Origin: Ramlibacter sp. WS9
Lineage (GTDB): Bacteria; Pseudomonadota; Gammaproteobacteria; Burkholderiales; Burkholderiaceae_C
NCBI RefSeq assembly: GCF_003797765.1
Contig: NZ_RKMB01000024.1
Span: 34,441-98,440, forward strand
Direction of reading: 5' to 3'
DNA: 64,000 nucleotides
The position numbers were made by a program, and so were the translations under genes. The notes beneath the pieces are model-generated. The model was not told the DNA's origin and did not search any database. It saw nothing but the letters and a program-made list of their open reading frames with translations. Positions 15,652 through 22,844 of the stretch are shown here, in pieces; the stretch's first letter is position 1, and every line of letters starts with the position of its first letter.

Positions 15652-17625
15652 ATGTCCGAGGCCCATTCCGAAGAACTCCTGGCGCAAGTCGCCGCCTTGC
15701 CTGGCTTGCCCGGTGTCTACCGCTATTTCGATGCCGACGGCGGTGTGCTCTACGTCGGGAAGGCGCGCAACCTCAAGAAGCGCGTCTCCAGCTACTTCCA
15801 GAAGAACCATGGCGGCACGCGCATCGGCCACATGATCGGCAAGATCGTGCGCATGGAGACCACGGTGGTGCGCTCGGAAGCCGAGGCGCTGCTGCTGGAA
15901 AACAACCTGATCAAGACGCTCAACCCGCGCTACAACATCCTGTTTCGCGACGACAAGAGCTACCCCTACCTGAAGATCTATGGACCCGGCAAGGCGGGCG
16001 ACGAAAGCGCGCCGCCGGCGGCAGTGGCCTTCCCGCGCGTCGCCTACTACCGCGGCGCAGTGGATCGAAAGCACCGCTACTTCGGGCCGTATCCCAGCGC
16101 CTGGGCGGTCAAGGAATCGATCCAGCTCCTGCAGAAGGTGTTTCGCCTCCGCACGTGCGAAGACACTGTTTTCGCTAACCGCACGCGGCCTTGCCTGCTT
16201 TACCAGATCAAGCGCTGCTCGGGCCCGTGCGTCAACCTTGTGACGCCGCAGGACTACCAGCAGGATGTGCAGAACGCCGAGGCGTTCCTGCGGGGGGACA
16301 CGCAGCAGGTGCTGGTGACGCTGGAGTCGCGCATGATGCGGCACGCCGAAAACCTGGAATTCGAGCAGGCGGCCGAGCTACGCAACCAGATGAGCGCCTT
16401 GTCCAAGGTGCTGCACCAGCAATCGGTGGAAACGGCTTCCGACAAGGACGTCGACATCCTCGCCGTCAAGGTGCAGGGCGGCAAGGCCTGCGTCAACCTG
16501 GCGATGGTGCGCGGCGGCCGGCACCTGGGCGACCGGCCGTACTTCCCGAGCCACATCGAAGACGCGGCGGCGGTGCAGGACTTCGACAACAATGCGGACG
16601 ATGAGGCTGGCAAGGCGCCCGAGGTACCGGTCGAAATCCAGGTGCTGGAAGCCTTCATCGCGCAGCACTACATCGGCGTGCCGGCGCCGCCTGCGCTGAT
16701 CACCAGCCACCCCATCAGCCGCGAACTGATCGACGCGCTCTCGCAGCAGCAGGGCCTGAAGATCGCGGCCGTTCACAACCCGCGCGAGCAGCGCCGCCTG
16801 TGGCTGGAGATGGCGCAGAAAAATGCCGACATCCAGTTGGCCCGGCTGCTCGCCGAAGAGGGCTCGCAGCAGGCCCGCACCCGTGCGCTGGTCGAGGCGC
16901 TGGACCTGTCGCCGGACGACCTGGAGGCCTTCCGCATCGAGTGCTTCGACATCTCCCACACGGCGGGGGAATCGACCCAGGCGTCCTGCGTGGTGTTTCA
17001 TCACCACAAGATGCAGAACTCGGAGTACAGGCGCTACAACATCGACGGCATCACGCCGGGCGACGACTATGCCGCCATGCGCCAGGTGCTGATGCGCCGC
17101 TACGCCAAGCTGGCGGAAGCCGGCCGCGACTCGCCCGAGGCCATGCCGCCCCGCGGCGCGGGCGGCAGTGCAGGGCGCCTGCCGGACCTTGTGCTGGTGG
17201 ATGGCGGCAAGGGCCAGGTGAGCATGGCGCGCGAGGTGTTCGCGGAACTGGGGCTGGACCTGGCGGTGATCGTCGGCGTCGAGAAGGGCGAAGGCCGCAA
17301 GGTCGGCCTGGAAGAGCTGGTGTTCGCCGACGGCCGCGAGAAGGTCTACCTGGGCCGGGATTCGGCGGCACTGATGCTTGTGGCGCAGATCCGCGACGAG
17401 GCGCACCGCTTCGCGATCACCGGCATGCGTGCGCGACGCGCCAAGGTGCGCGTCGGCGGCAGCCAGCTCGAGGACATCCCAGGCATCGGCGCGAAGAAGC
17501 GGGCCCGGCTGCTGCAGCGTTTCGGCGGCGTGCGAGGCGTGGCCTCGGCCGGGGTCGATGACATCGCCAGCGTGGAAGGCATTTCGCGGGAACTGGCCGA
17601 AGAAATCTACCGCGCGCTGCATTAG
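15652..17625 (+). CDS. uvrC: excinuclease ABC subunit C
   Basis: This is a 657-residue UvrC, which makes both incisions in nucleotide excision repair. Domains in order: GIY-YIG nuclease (about 15-95, with PGVYRYFDADGGVLYVGKARN), a Cys-rich central part (CLLYQIKRCSGPCV), the UVR helical hairpin that binds UvrB (about 215-250), the RNase H-like second nuclease with FDISHTAGES and LVLVDGGKGQ, and C-terminal helix-hairpin-helix repeats (LEDIPGIGAKKRARLL). The length is near the family norm of 610-680. ATG at 15652 gives the standard start. It is followed by pgsA as in many proteobacteria. Confidence 0.96.
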   Translation: MSEAHSEELLAQVAALPGLPGVYRYFDADGGVLYVGKARNLKKRVSSYFQKNHGGTRIGHMIGKIVRMETTVVRSEAEALLLENNLIKTLNPRYNILFRDDKSYPYLKIYGPGKAGDESAPPAAVAFPRVAYYRGAVDRKHRYFGPYPSAWAVKESIQLLQKVFRLRTCEDTVFANRTRPCLLYQIKRCSGPCVNLVTPQDYQQDVQNAEAFLRGDTQQVLVTLESRMMRHAENLEFEQAAELRNQMSALSKVLHQQSVETASDKDVDILAVKVQGGKACVNLAMVRGGRHLGDRPYFPSHIEDAAAVQDFDNNADDEAGKAPEVPVEIQVLEAFIAQHYIGVPAPPALITSHPISRELIDALSQQQGLKIAAVHNPREQRRLWLEMAQKNADIQLARLLAEEGSQQARTRALVEALDLSPDDLEAFRIECFDISHTAGESTQASCVVFHHHKMQNSEYRRYNIDGITPGDDYAAMRQVLMRRYAKLAEAGRDSPEAMPPRGAGGSAGRLPDLVLVDGGKGQVSMAREVFAELGLDLAVIVGVEKGEGRKVGLEELVFADGREKVYLGRDSAALMLVAQIRDEAHRFAITGMRARRAKVRVGGSQLEDIPGIGAKKRARLLQRFGGVRGVASAGVDDIASVEGISRELAEEIYRALH

Positions 17626-17660
17626 GAGCCTGCTCGGCCGCCATGCCAGAATCGGGGCTC

Positions 17661-18227
17661 ATGTTCTTTACCATCCCCACGATCCTCACCTGGACCCGTA
17701 TCGTTGCGATCCCGCTGATCGTCGGTGTGTTCTACCTGGGCTGGAACCCGGCGCTGCAGAACCTGATCGCCACGGTGATGTTCGTCGTTTTCGCGGCGAC
17801 GGACTGGCTGGACGGCTACCTGGCCCGCAAGCTGAACCAGACGTCATCGTTCGGCGCCTTTCTCGACCCGGTGGCGGACAAGTTCCTGGTCTGCGCCTCG
17901 CTGCTGGTGCTGGTGCACCTGCAGCGCGCGGACGTGTTCGTCGCGTTGATCATCATCGGCCGGGAGATCGCGATCTCCGCCCTGCGCGAATGGATGGCGC
18001 AGATCGGCGCTTCCAAGAGCGTGGCCGTGCACATGATCGGCAAGGTCAAGACCACGTTCCAGATGGTGGCCATCCCGTTCCTGCTGTTCGACGGCGTGCT
18101 GTTCGGGCTGATCGATACCGCCGTGTGGGGCACGTGGCTGATCTGGATTTCCGCGATCCTCACCGTCTGGTCGATGGTCTATTACCTGCAAAAGGCGCTA
18201 CCGGAAATCCGCAAGCGGGTGAAATAG
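17661..18227 (+). CDS. pgsA: CDP-diacylglycerol-glycerol-3-phosphate 3-phosphatidyltransferase
   Basis: This 188-residue inner-membrane enzyme makes phosphatidylglycerol phosphate from CDP-diacylglycerol and glycerol 3-phosphate. The CDP-alcohol phosphotransferase signature is complete: D-W-L-D-G-Y-L-A-R near residue 40 and G-A-F-L-D-P-V-A-D about 20 residues on. About five transmembrane helices are seen. The chosen ATG at 17661 begins MFFTIPTILTWTR, which lines up with the family start; an upstream ATG at 17643 would add six residues. It follows uvrC closely. Confidence 0.93.
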   Translation: MFFTIPTILTWTRIVAIPLIVGVFYLGWNPALQNLIATVMFVVFAATDWLDGYLARKLNQTSSFGAFLDPVADKFLVCASLLVLVHLQRADVFVALIIIGREIAISALREWMAQIGASKSVAVHMIGKVKTTFQMVAIPFLLFDGVLFGLIDTAVWGTWLIWISAILTVWSMVYYLQKALPEIRKRVK

Positions 18228-18239
18228 CCGGTTTGGCTG

Positions 18240-19130
18240 ATGACATCGACTGATTCGCAAAGCAACCGGCTGGTGGCGGCGATGCCCGCCGTGTTCGTAC
18301 TGATCTGGAGCACCGGCTTCATCGTCGCCCGCTACGGCATGCCGCATGCACCGCCGATGAAATTCCTGGCGGTGCGCTATTTCCTTTCGGTGGGGTGTTT
18401 CGCTCTGTGGGCCATCGCTGCCCGCGCCGCGATGCCCGCCAATCGCGAGCAGGTCAAGCACCTGGCCATCACGGGGATGCTGATGCACGCGGGCTATCTC
18501 GGCGGGGTGTGGGCGGCCGTGAAGCTGGGCATGGGCGCCGGCCTGGTGGCTTTGCTGGTCGGATTGCAGCCGGTACTGACGGCCGTGTGGGTGTCATCGC
18601 GCGGGGGCGTCGTGGCGCAACGCCAGTGGGCCGGCCTGGCGCTGGGGTTCGGCGGATTGGCGCTGGTGGTGTGGCAGAAGCTGGGCGTCGGTGAGATCCA
18701 CGGCACCAATTTCCTGCTTGCGTTGGGTGCCCTGCTGAGCATCACGGCGGGCACCCTCTACCAGAAGCGCTTCGTCGCTCCCTGCGACGTGCGCACCGCG
18801 GGCGTGGTCCAGATGGCTGCGGCCTTTGTCGTGACATTGCCGCTGGCACTGCTGGAAAGCGAGACCATGCATTGGAATGGCCAGTTGATCGGTTCCATGG
18901 CCTGGTCGGTGCTGGTGCTGACGTTGGGTGGCAGCTCGCTGCTGTACCTGTTGATCCAGCGCGGCGCGGCCACGGCCGTCACAAGCCTGCTTTACCTCGT
19001 GCCGCCGTGCACGGCGGTGATGGCGTGGTTGCTCTTCGGCGAGGCCATCACGGTGTTCACCATCGCCGGCATTGCGCTGACGGCTGTCGGGGTCAGTCTC
19101 GTGGTCCGCTCGCCTTCGCCGCGCCCCTGA
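18240..19130 (+). CDS. EamA/DMT family exporter
   Basis: This is a 296-residue inner-membrane protein with ten predicted helices in two EamA repeats. The first helix block VFVLIWSTGFIVARYGMPHAPP and the second-repeat end LLYLVPPCTAVMAWLLFGE are typical of the drug/metabolite transporter superfamily (RhaT/YdcZ-type exporters). No cargo can be assigned. It starts 12 bp after pgsA and its last 38 bp overlap the end of the convergent LysR gene. Confidence 0.85.
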   Translation: MTSTDSQSNRLVAAMPAVFVLIWSTGFIVARYGMPHAPPMKFLAVRYFLSVGCFALWAIAARAAMPANREQVKHLAITGMLMHAGYLGGVWAAVKLGMGAGLVALLVGLQPVLTAVWVSSRGGVVAQRQWAGLALGFGGLALVVWQKLGVGEIHGTNFLLALGALLSITAGTLYQKRFVAPCDVRTAGVVQMAAAFVVTLPLALLESETMHWNGQLIGSMAWSVLVLTLGGSSLLYLLIQRGAATAVTSLLYLVPPCTAVMAWLLFGEAITVFTIAGIALTAVGVSLVVRSPSPRP

Positions 19131-20052
19131 ACCGCCACGGCTCCCCTTTGAACCGTTCCGCGAGGAAGTCGATCAGCAGCCGCACGCGTTTGGGTGTCTG
19201 CGCCTGGTGCGGCGCGAGCCAGTGGATGTCGGCGTCCCACATCGCGTAGCCGGGCAAGAGCCGCACCAACTCGCCCGAGGCAAGCTGCGGGGCAATGTCC
19301 CACAGGCTTCGCAGCATGATGCCGCGGCCGGCCAGGCACCAGTCGCGAACCAGTTCGCCGGAATTGCTCGACAACGGGCCCTGCACGCGAACGCGGGTCT
19401 CGGCCTTGTCGCGCTCACGGCGCAGCGCCCAGGTGTCGAAGCGCTGGTCGCTCTCGCGCACCATCAGGCAATCGTGCTGCGCAAGGTCTGCCGGCGCCTT
19501 CGGCATACCGCGTGCGCGCACGTACTGGGGCGCCGCCACGACGACGCGCTGGTTGCGCGCGAGCCGCCGGCCCACCCATTCGGACGCCCGCTGGCCGCGC
19601 ACAGACCACAGCCACACTGCGCCGTCGTAGCCTTCCACCGCCAGGTTGGGCAGTTGCTCCGTCAGCTGCAGCTGAACCTGCAGGCCCGGATGGCGCGCCT
19701 GGAATTCGGCCAGCACCGGCCCCAGCCAGAGGCGCCCGAAACCGAATGTGGCGGCGATACGGATGACGCCCATCGGCTCAGTGCGACGTTCCAGCAAGTC
19801 CGCCTCCAACTGCGCGAAGGCCTGCACCAGTTGGCCGGCTCTTTCGCACAGCGCTTCTCCTTCGGCCGTGGGAACGACGCGCCGCGTGGTTCGCTGGAAC
19901 AGCTTGAAGCCCAGCCGCTCTTCCAGCGCCGCAAGCTTCTTCGTCACGACCGAAGGCACGACTCCGGCCGCCGCGGCAGTGCCGGCCAGGGTTCCGTGGG
20001 CGCGCACCGCCAGGAGCAACTCCAGGTCCGTACGGTTCAGCAGGGGGTTCAA
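19093..20052 (-). CDS. LysR family transcriptional regulator
   Basis: This is a 319-residue LysR-type regulator. The N-terminal winged helix-turn-helix (about 5-65) has AGTAAAAGVVPSVVTKKLAALEERLGFKLFQRTTR, shown here only by its core ending LGFKLFQRTTR, followed by a substrate-binding domain of the periplasmic-binding type. The start is TTG at 20052, with no better ATG nearby. It diverges from the hydrolase-dehydrogenase pair at 20128, the usual LysR arrangement, so it may control those genes. Confidence 0.85.
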   Translation of the reverse strand: MNPLLNRTDLELLLAVRAHGTLAGTAAAAGVVPSVVTKKLAALEERLGFKLFQRTTRRVVPTAEGEALCERAGQLVQAFAQLEADLLERRTEPMGVIRIAATFGFGRLWLGPVLAEFQARHPGLQVQLQLTEQLPNLAVEGYDGAVWLWSVRGQRASEWVGRRLARNQRVVVAAPQYVRARGMPKAPADLAQHDCLMVRESDQRFDTWALRRERDKAETRVRVQGPLSSNSGELVRDWCLAGRGIMLRSLWDIAPQLASGELVRLLPGYAMWDADIHWLAPHQAQTPKRVRLLIDFLAERFKGEPWRFRGAAKASGPRD

Positions 20053-20127
20053 TAGTTTCCCGATTGGAAATGATCGATTGCCGGATTATTGCTTGCGGCG
20101 GCGCCGGGCGCCAGCCAGAATCTGCCG

Positions 20128-21021
20128 ATGCTGGAGAGTTTCGAGACATTCGAGGTGGTGCGCGACGGTGTGCGGCTGCATGCGCGGCAGGCGGGCCGCG
20201 GCGAGCCGCTGCTGCTGCTCCACGGCCACCCGCAAACCCACGCCATGTGGCACCTCGTCGCTCCCGCGCTGGCGGAGCGATTCACCGTGGTGACGATGGA
20301 CCTGCGCGGCTATGGCGATTCGGACCGGCCCGATGCCGGGGAGGGCAGCGGCGCGTACTCGAAGCGTGAGATGGCGCTGGACGCGCTCGCCGTGATGCAG
20401 TCGCGCGGCTTCGCGCAGTTCGGTGTGCTCGCGCACGACCGCGGCGCGCGTGTGGCGCACCGGCTTGCCGCCGATCACCCTGGCGCGGTCGCGCGCCTGA
20501 TGCTGCTGGACATTGCGCCGACGGTGGCGATGTACGAGCACACGTCGCTCGCTTTCGCCCAGACCTACTGGCACTGGTTCTTCCTCATCCAGCCGCCTCC
20601 GTTGCCTGAAGCCCTGATCGAGTCCGACCCGGTGCGCTACCTGCGCAGCGTGATGGGCGCCCGCCACGCCGGGCTGCAGGCATTCGCGCCGCAAGCGCTC
20701 GCCGAATACGAGCGCTGCATTCGGATCCCAGGCACGGCGCAATCCATCTGCGGCGACTACCGCGCCAGCGCCGGCATCGATTTGGAACATGACCGTGCGG
20801 ACATTACCGCCGGCGAAAAGACATTGAACCAGCCGCTGCGCGTCCTCTGGGGCGAGCACGGCGCCGTGGGCCGCTGCTTCGACGTGCTCGCGTTGTGGCG
20901 CGAGCGCGCGCCGAAAGTCACCGGCCGCAGCCTGCCTTGCGGCCACTACATCGCGGAAGAGGCGGCGTCCCTTCTGCTGCAAGAAGCCCTTTCATTTTTT
21001 CAGGAGTCAACACCATCATGA
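20128..21021 (+). CDS. alpha/beta hydrolase, haloacetate dehalogenase-like
   Basis: This is a 297-residue alpha/beta hydrolase close to fluoroacetate/haloacetate dehalogenases. Features are the oxyanion block LLLHGHPQTHAMW (about 30-41), the nucleophile Asp104 in LAHDRGARVAHR with the two carboxylate-binding Arg residues (105 and 108) that follow, the cap-domain block TYWHWFFLIQPPPLPE with the Trp that contacts halide, and the catalytic His in PCGHYIAEEA near the end. Dehalogenation of small 2-haloacids is therefore plausible but not proved; related enzymes hydrolyse other esters. Its stop overlaps the dehydrogenase start (ATGA). Confidence 0.78.
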   Translation: MLESFETFEVVRDGVRLHARQAGRGEPLLLLHGHPQTHAMWHLVAPALAERFTVVTMDLRGYGDSDRPDAGEGSGAYSKREMALDALAVMQSRGFAQFGVLAHDRGARVAHRLAADHPGAVARLMLLDIAPTVAMYEHTSLAFAQTYWHWFFLIQPPPLPEALIESDPVRYLRSVMGARHAGLQAFAPQALAEYERCIRIPGTAQSICGDYRASAGIDLEHDRADITAGEKTLNQPLRVLWGEHGAVGRCFDVLALWRERAPKVTGRSLPCGHYIAEEAASLLLQEALSFFQESTPS

Positions 21022-22103
21022 GCAAGAAGCGCATCGCAGTCATCGCCGGCGACGGCATCGGCAAGGAAGTCATGCCCGAGGGCATCCGCGTCATGGAGGC
21101 GGTGGCGACGAAGTTCGGCATCGACCTGACCTTCGACCACTTCGATTTCTCAAGCTGGGACTACTGCGAGAAGCACGGCAAGATGTTGCCCGACGACTGG
21201 AAGGACCAGATCGGTGGCCACGACGCCATCTATTTCGGTGCCGTCGGTTGGCCCGAGAAGATCGCCGACCACGTGTCGCTGTGGGGATCGCTGCTGCTGT
21301 TTCGCCGCGAGTTCGATCAGTACGTCAACTTGCGGCCGGCGCGCCTGATGCCCGGCATCATCGCGCCCGTGGTGCGGCGCGACGGCAGCGCCCGCGCGCC
21401 GGGCGAGATCGACATGTACATCGTGCGTGAGAACACCGAAGGCGAATACTCGAGCATCGGCGGGCGCATGTACCCCGGCACCGAACGCGAGATCGTGATG
21501 CAGGAGACGGTGATGTCGCGCGTGGGCGTCGATCGTGTCCTGAAGTTCGCGTTCGAGCTGGCACGGTCGCGGCCGAAGAAGCACCTGACGTCGGCGACCA
21601 AGTCCAACGGCATCGCCATCACGATGCCTTACTGGGACGAGCGCGTGGCCGAGATGGCCAAGGCCTATCCGGACGTGAAGGTGGACAAGTTCCACATCGA
21701 CATCCTCACCGCGCACTTCGTGCAACGCCCCGACTTCTTCGATGTGGTCGTGGCCAGCAACCTGTTCGGCGACATCCTGTCCGATCTCGGCCCCGCATGC
21801 ACCGGCACGATCGGCATCGCGCCGAGCGCGAACATGAACCCCGACCGCAAGTACCCCTCGCTGTTCGAACCCGTGCACGGTTCGGCCCCCGACATCTACG
21901 GCAAGAACATCGCCAACCCGATCGGGCAGATCTGGTGCGGCGCGATGATGCTGGAGTTCCTTGGCCACAAGGACGCGCATGATGCGGTGCTCGCGGCCAT
22001 CGAGAAAGTGCTGCAGCCCGGAAGTGGTGCACCGCGTACGGGCGACCTTGGCGGAACGGCGAGCACCACCGACGTGGGCCGCGCAATCGCTGCTGCCGTG
22101 TAA
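21018..22103 (+). CDS. tartrate dehydrogenase/decarboxylase family protein
   Basis: This 361-residue NAD-dependent beta-decarboxylating dehydrogenase resembles tartrate dehydrogenase/D-malate dehydrogenase (TtuC/DmlA) rather than isopropylmalate dehydrogenase. It shows AGDGIGKEVMPEG at the start, the substrate-binding YIVRENTEGEYSS and the Mg2+-binding aspartates of SNLFGDILSDL, then EPVHGSAPDIYGK. It would oxidise tartrate, malate or a similar 2-hydroxyacid. ATG at 21018 overlaps the upstream stop, with AGGAG 11 bp before it. Coupling with a dehalogenase suggests a shared role in 2-hydroxyacid use, since haloacetate yields glycolate. Confidence 0.85.
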   Translation: MSKKRIAVIAGDGIGKEVMPEGIRVMEAVATKFGIDLTFDHFDFSSWDYCEKHGKMLPDDWKDQIGGHDAIYFGAVGWPEKIADHVSLWGSLLLFRREFDQYVNLRPARLMPGIIAPVVRRDGSARAPGEIDMYIVRENTEGEYSSIGGRMYPGTEREIVMQETVMSRVGVDRVLKFAFELARSRPKKHLTSATKSNGIAITMPYWDERVAEMAKAYPDVKVDKFHIDILTAHFVQRPDFFDVVVASNLFGDILSDLGPACTGTIGIAPSANMNPDRKYPSLFEPVHGSAPDIYGKNIANPIGQIWCGAMMLEFLGHKDAHDAVLAAIEKVLQPGSGAPRTGDLGGTASTTDVGRAIAAAV

Positions 22104-22255
22104 CGGATTGCGCGGAGGACGCGCAGGTCGGTGAGCGGGTTTTGCTCACCAAAAATTTGCGCAGTGCCGCACGAAAATCGGGCTGCAGCCCGCATGGAAT
22201 CTCGTCAAAAGCGTCTAGAATCCGCCTCCGCGCTGTTGTAAAGGCATCCGTCGTA

Positions 22256-22284
22256 TTGACACGGTCTGGGTCCGTGGCTTTAAT
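22256..22284 (+). promoter_or_regulatory. sigma70-type promoter of the HU gene
   Basis: A perfect -35 hexamer TTGACA (22256-22261) is followed after 17 bp by TTTAAT (22279-22284). Transcription would start near 22291 and leave a leader of about 130 bases before the GTG of the HU gene. This lies in the 316-bp gap between the dehydrogenase and the HU gene, which holds no other gene that I can see. Confidence 0.7.
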
Positions 22285-22315
22285 TGGCCGGTGGCTTTGG
22301 AGCCGCGAAAGAAGT

Positions 22316-22364
22316 CTCCCGCATCCTCGCCTCATGCCACGCGACGTGGCCGCAGGAACGGGAG
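22316..22364 (+). other. structured 5' leader of the HU gene
   Basis: Two nested inverted repeats lie in the leader: an outer CTCCCG/CGGGAG pair (22316-22321 with 22359-22364) and an inner GCCACG-CGA-CGTGGC hairpin (22336-22350). A stretch ATAATTTTT follows within ten bases. It may be an mRNA-stabilising or attenuating structure; I cannot match it to a named RNA family. Confidence 0.4.
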
Positions 22365-22419
22365 TCAATAATTTTTGACGAGACATTCCTGATCAACTAT
22401 CTCTCAACGAGGGGCCCCC

Positions 22420-22692
22420 GTGAACAAGACCGAACTGATTGAGCACATCGCAAAGCATGCCGATATCTCGAAGGCCGCCGCCACCCGTGCGCTGGAATCG
22501 ATGATCGGTGCCGTCAAGACCACGCTGAAAAAAGGCGGGTCGGTGTCTCTGGTGGGTTTCGGTACTTTCGCGGTCGGTAAACGGGCCGCCCGCGCGGGCC
22601 GCAATCCCCGTACCGGCGCAGCGATTAAAATCAAGGCTGCCAAGGTTCCCAAGTTCCGTCCAGGCAAGGCGCTGAAGGATGCGCTGAACTGA
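22420..22692 (+). CDS. DNA-binding protein HU
   Basis: This 90-residue HU/IHF-family nucleoid protein bends DNA and helps compact the chromosome. The start MNKTELIEHIAKHADISKAA and the arm and signature GFGTFAVGKRAARAGRNP are diagnostic; the Pro at the tip of the DNA-intercalating arm is present in the RNPRTG segment. It starts with GTG at 22420, preceded by GAGGGG. Expression probably runs from the strong promoter at 22256. A tRNA-Val gene follows 17 bp after the stop, and the next good terminator is after that tRNA, so both may share a transcript. Confidence 0.93.
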   Translation: MNKTELIEHIAKHADISKAAATRALESMIGAVKTTLKKGGSVSLVGFGTFAVGKRAARAGRNPRTGAAIKIKAAKVPKFRPGKALKDALN

Positions 22693-22709
22693 ACGGCCCT
22701 AATACGGTG

Positions 22710-22785
22710 GGGTGCTTAGCTCAGCTGGTAGAGCGGCGCCCTTACAAGGCGTAGGTCGGCGGTTCGATCCCGTCAGCACCCACCA
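22710..22785 (+). tRNA. tRNA-Val (anticodon UAC)
   Basis: The 76-base cloverleaf is complete. The acceptor GGGTGCT pairs with AGCACCC, the D arm is GCTC..GAGC, the anticodon loop CTTACAA has TAC at 22743-22745, and the T arm contains GGTTCGATCC. The CCA end is encoded (22783-22785). Confidence 0.96.
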
Positions 22786-22792
22786 CCAAGCG

Positions 22793-22824
22793 AAGGCGAA
22801 CTGTTGTTCGCCTTTTGTTTTTTC
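22793..22824 (+). terminator. rho-independent terminator after tRNA-Val
   Basis: AAGGCGAAC (22793-22801) and GTTCGCCTT (22806-22814) form a nine-pair stem with a TGTT loop, followed by TTGTTTTTTT. It ends the HU/tRNA-Val transcript just before the ppiD-like gene. Confidence 0.85.
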
Positions 22825-22844
22825 TAGCAATGTGAGTCTCGACC

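Noticed and set aside
22130..22150. Hairpin GGTGAGC-GGGTTTT-GCTCACC after the tartrate-type dehydrogenase gene, as a terminator
   Set aside because: It is followed by AAAAATTT rather than a T-run on the plus strand, so a rho-independent terminator is not supported; it may only be a structure at the end of the transcript.
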